This document shows, piece by piece, positions 62,507 through 64,000 of a DNA stretch of 64,000 nt; the first letter of the stretch is position 1; every line of letters starts with the position of its first letter. Source of the stretch: Lysobacterales bacterium. GTDB lineage: Bacteria; Pseudomonadota; Gammaproteobacteria; Xanthomonadales; Marinicellaceae. The translations under genes were made by a program, and so were the position numbers. The notes beneath the pieces were generated by a model. It was not told the DNA's origin. It made no database searches and was given only the letters and a program-made list of their open reading frames with translations. The DNA lies in contig JALSHI010000050.1 in the NCBI GenBank assembly GCA_026982315.1, forward strand, positions 62,001 to 126,000, written 5' to 3'.

Positions 62507-64000
62507 TTACTCAAAGGATGAACGATAAATGATGTTGTCCGTACGCGTCACCGTTGCCACACCACGGCCACCGGTAAAGCCCAGGCCAATAATTTCCTTG
62601 GTGGTCGATCCGGCCTTGTCGGCCACAGGATCGCCCGGCCCACTGTCGGGGTAATCCTCGGTTTCTGCTTCGTGAATATCCACCACACCCCCGCTGAACT
62701 GGCCGGTGGCTGCATCATAAACCGCGTACTCCACTTCGATTTGCGAACCCGTTTGCAGCATGGCGAAAAAGTCCGCCGCACTGATGGGTTGATCGTCCAG
62801 CATGAAGGTACTGGCGCTGGTGTCGACCATGACGCCCTGAATGGATAATAACGGCGGATTGATGCTGGTTACCGGACCACGCAATTCGGCATTCTGCGGA
62901 TCCGGGCTGCCCCGGTCGCGCACCCGCAGGGCAAACAGCTGGCCGGACTCGTCCACAAACCCCCGTACTTCTACTTGCCGATCCTGGTTCAGGCCATTGG
63001 CCAAAATGCCTTCGTCATCACGGGTTTGCGGCGTGGACTGAAAGGTCAGACCAAACAAGGTGATGCTCTCTCCAGGCTGAATGTCTGCGGGGCTCACGAC
63101 ACCCTTGGCCTTCAGGCGAATATCCAGAAAGCGGATTTTGCTGGCTGATAGCAGGCCGTTGTCACTGTCCAGAATGCCTTGCACTTCCACCTTGGTGCCC
63201 ACATCCAGGTGCTCCAGCTCGCCATTGTCAATATCCGTGTTGTTGTCAATCAGCACTGTCACACCATTGATAACAAATGAGGAAAAATCAATCACCGATG
63301 CGATAATACCTTCTATCAAGGCCGGAACTTCCCCGGCAGGGTCCTGGTCAATATCCGGAGCCTGGCAGCTCATCGTGCTGGCTGTTTGCCAAATGCCTCC
63401 AGCGCTATAGGCCGCATCGGCTGTCCCTTCGATTTCGACAAAGTCGCCCACCACGGGCATACTGCCTGCACAACCAGTCACTGTCACCGACGCACTGCCA
63501 ATCAATAAACTGCCAACCTGCACCGTGCCCACGGGTGTGCCCACGGCTTGCACATAACCACGGACTTTCCATTCCAGCAAGGGTTGGGCAGGTTTTTCCA
63601 GGCGCGAAGCTTGCATAGACCCATCCGCGGCGATGACACCACTGATGGTGACTTCTTCCCCAATTTGCAGGGAAGACACGTCATTGACGCCCACCAGCAC
63701 TGTGTCGCCTGTCACCAACACCGGCTGATCCATCACCCGCAGCGGACTGGTGGCCGTCACAATGCCTTTATAGTCAATAATCAGATGCAATTCGGTCAGC
63801 GTGCCATGGCTGAGGCTGGCATTGACATCATTACCGACCCGGAAACGCCCCTTGTAACCCAGGCCAATAATTTCCTGGAGCTGCGGCGGGGTGATGACCG
63901 CGTCATCCACGGTAATCAAGGTGGCGCTATCCACATCCAGCCCGCGGATATCGTTAAACACCACCTGCGCCGGAGCTTCTGGCGCAAGCCCCAGAACGCA
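62507..64000 (-). CDS. Exported DUF5666-repeat protein, 5' end outside the window
   Basis: The frame is open through the right edge, so the N-terminus is missing (a GTG at 63964 is internal). The visible part of about 497 residues holds four to five DUF5666-like beta units, each with a G-x-V-x-S/A-V ... V-x-V-x-G pattern, e.g. KGVVSPADIQPGESITLFGLTF, IEGIIASVIDFSSFVINGV, RGPVTSINPPLLSIQGV. EIIGLGYKG near the start and EIIGLGFTG near the end repeat each other. The C-terminus is DNIIYRSSFE, like that of the small secreted protein at 53.4 kb. It is probably a secreted or surface protein. It lies 125 bases before the RiPP precursor on the same strand, with no clear terminator between. Confidence 0.8.
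   Translation of the reverse strand, partial: CVLGLAPEAPAQVVFNDIRGLDVDSATLITVDDAVITPPQLQEIIGLGYKGRFRVGNDVNASLSHGTLTELHLIIDYKGIVTATSPLRVMDQPVLVTGDTVLVGVNDVSSLQIGEEVTISGVIAADGSMQASRLEKPAQPLLEWKVRGYVQAVGTPVGTVQVGSLLIGSASVTVTGCAGSMPVVGDFVEIEGTADAAYSAGGIWQTASTMSCQAPDIDQDPAGEVPALIEGIIASVIDFSSFVINGVTVLIDNNTDIDNGELEHLDVGTKVEVQGILDSDNGLLSASKIRFLDIRLKAKGVVSPADIQPGESITLFGLTFQSTPQTRDDEGILANGLNQDRQVEVRGFVDESGQLFALRVRDRGSPDPQNAELRGPVTSINPPLLSIQGVMVDTSASTFMLDDQPISAADFFAMLQTGSQIEVEYAVYDAATGQFSGGVVDIHEAETEDYPDSGPGDPVADKAGSTTKEIIGLGFTGGRGVATVTRTDNIIYRSSFE

Noticed and set aside
1-64000. CRISPR arrays, insertion sequences, prophage or integron
   Set aside because: No regularly spaced repeats, transposase or integrase (other than XerD), or terminal inverted repeats were found by eye; all regions are explained by ordinary chromosomal genes.

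Overview
The window reads as chromosomal DNA of a free-living gammaproteobacterium with Xanthomonadales- or Chromatiales-like features. The type II secretion genes follow the Xanthomonas xps order (E-F-G-H-I-J-K-L-M-N-D). There is a TonB2-type cluster with a DUF3450 protein and a long ExbB-like (TtpC) protein, and two exported proteins end in an I-Y-x-S-S-F-E tail. No genus is assigned. There is no integron, IS element, prophage or CRISPR array. Coding density is high and most genes sit in tight, often overlapping operons.

Layout. 1-2.5 kb (minus strand): the end of a polysaccharide export locus with Wzm/Wzt ABC transporter genes and a truncated family 2 glycosyltransferase. 2.5-6.1 kb: a parvulin-type PPIase translationally coupled to an exported Ig-like protein, and a large exported protein with a strong RBS, UTR hairpin and terminator. 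6.2-17.5 kb: a lipoprotein and the complete type II secretion operon. 17.5-25.4 kb: a membrane protein resembling exosortase-H-associated proteins, purL, dsbC and xerD. 24-29.3 kb: TPR protein, TonB, ExbD, ExbB, TtpC and DUF3450. 29.6-38.8 kb: an RDD protein, lptG/lptF, pepA, valS, a diguanylate cyclase and a periplasmic cyclophilin. 38.8-44.6 kb: a MerC-like protein, rimI, mgtE, a cyclopropane fatty acid synthase, a 2OG-Fe(II) oxygenase and two small membrane proteins. 44.7-48.7 kb: a branched-chain 2-oxoacid dehydrogenase operon (fused E1 and E2) divergent from an Lrp-type regulator, with a strong inverted repeat between them. 48.7-57.8 kb: rlmB, rnr, ompW with an FNR-like promoter, tRNA-Leu(CAG), a small secreted protein, pgeF, heat-shock clpB and an FmdB zinc ribbon. 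57.9-60.6 kb: an M48 peptidase, two YbjQ-type proteins, a PepSY protein and a small membrane protein.

The most unusual region is 60.4-62.5 kb. A 60-residue precursor peptide carries a textbook lasso-peptide leader motif and a core that could form an 8-residue Gly-Asp ring. It is followed by an HPr-kinase-like protein and a B2-type leader peptidase. No macrolactam synthetase (asparagine-synthetase-like, C) and no PqqD-like B1 protein is encoded in the window. The precursor has its own promoter, and an intrinsic terminator separates it from the kinase. This makes it an incomplete or split RiPP system in which a kinase and a peptidase are the only local tailoring enzymes.

Upstream of it lies the 3' part of a DUF5666-repeat protein that runs off the right edge. 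It shares the S-S-F-E tail with the small secreted protein at 53.4 kb, which points to a C-terminal recognition signal. How such proteins are exported, possibly through the type II system, is inference.
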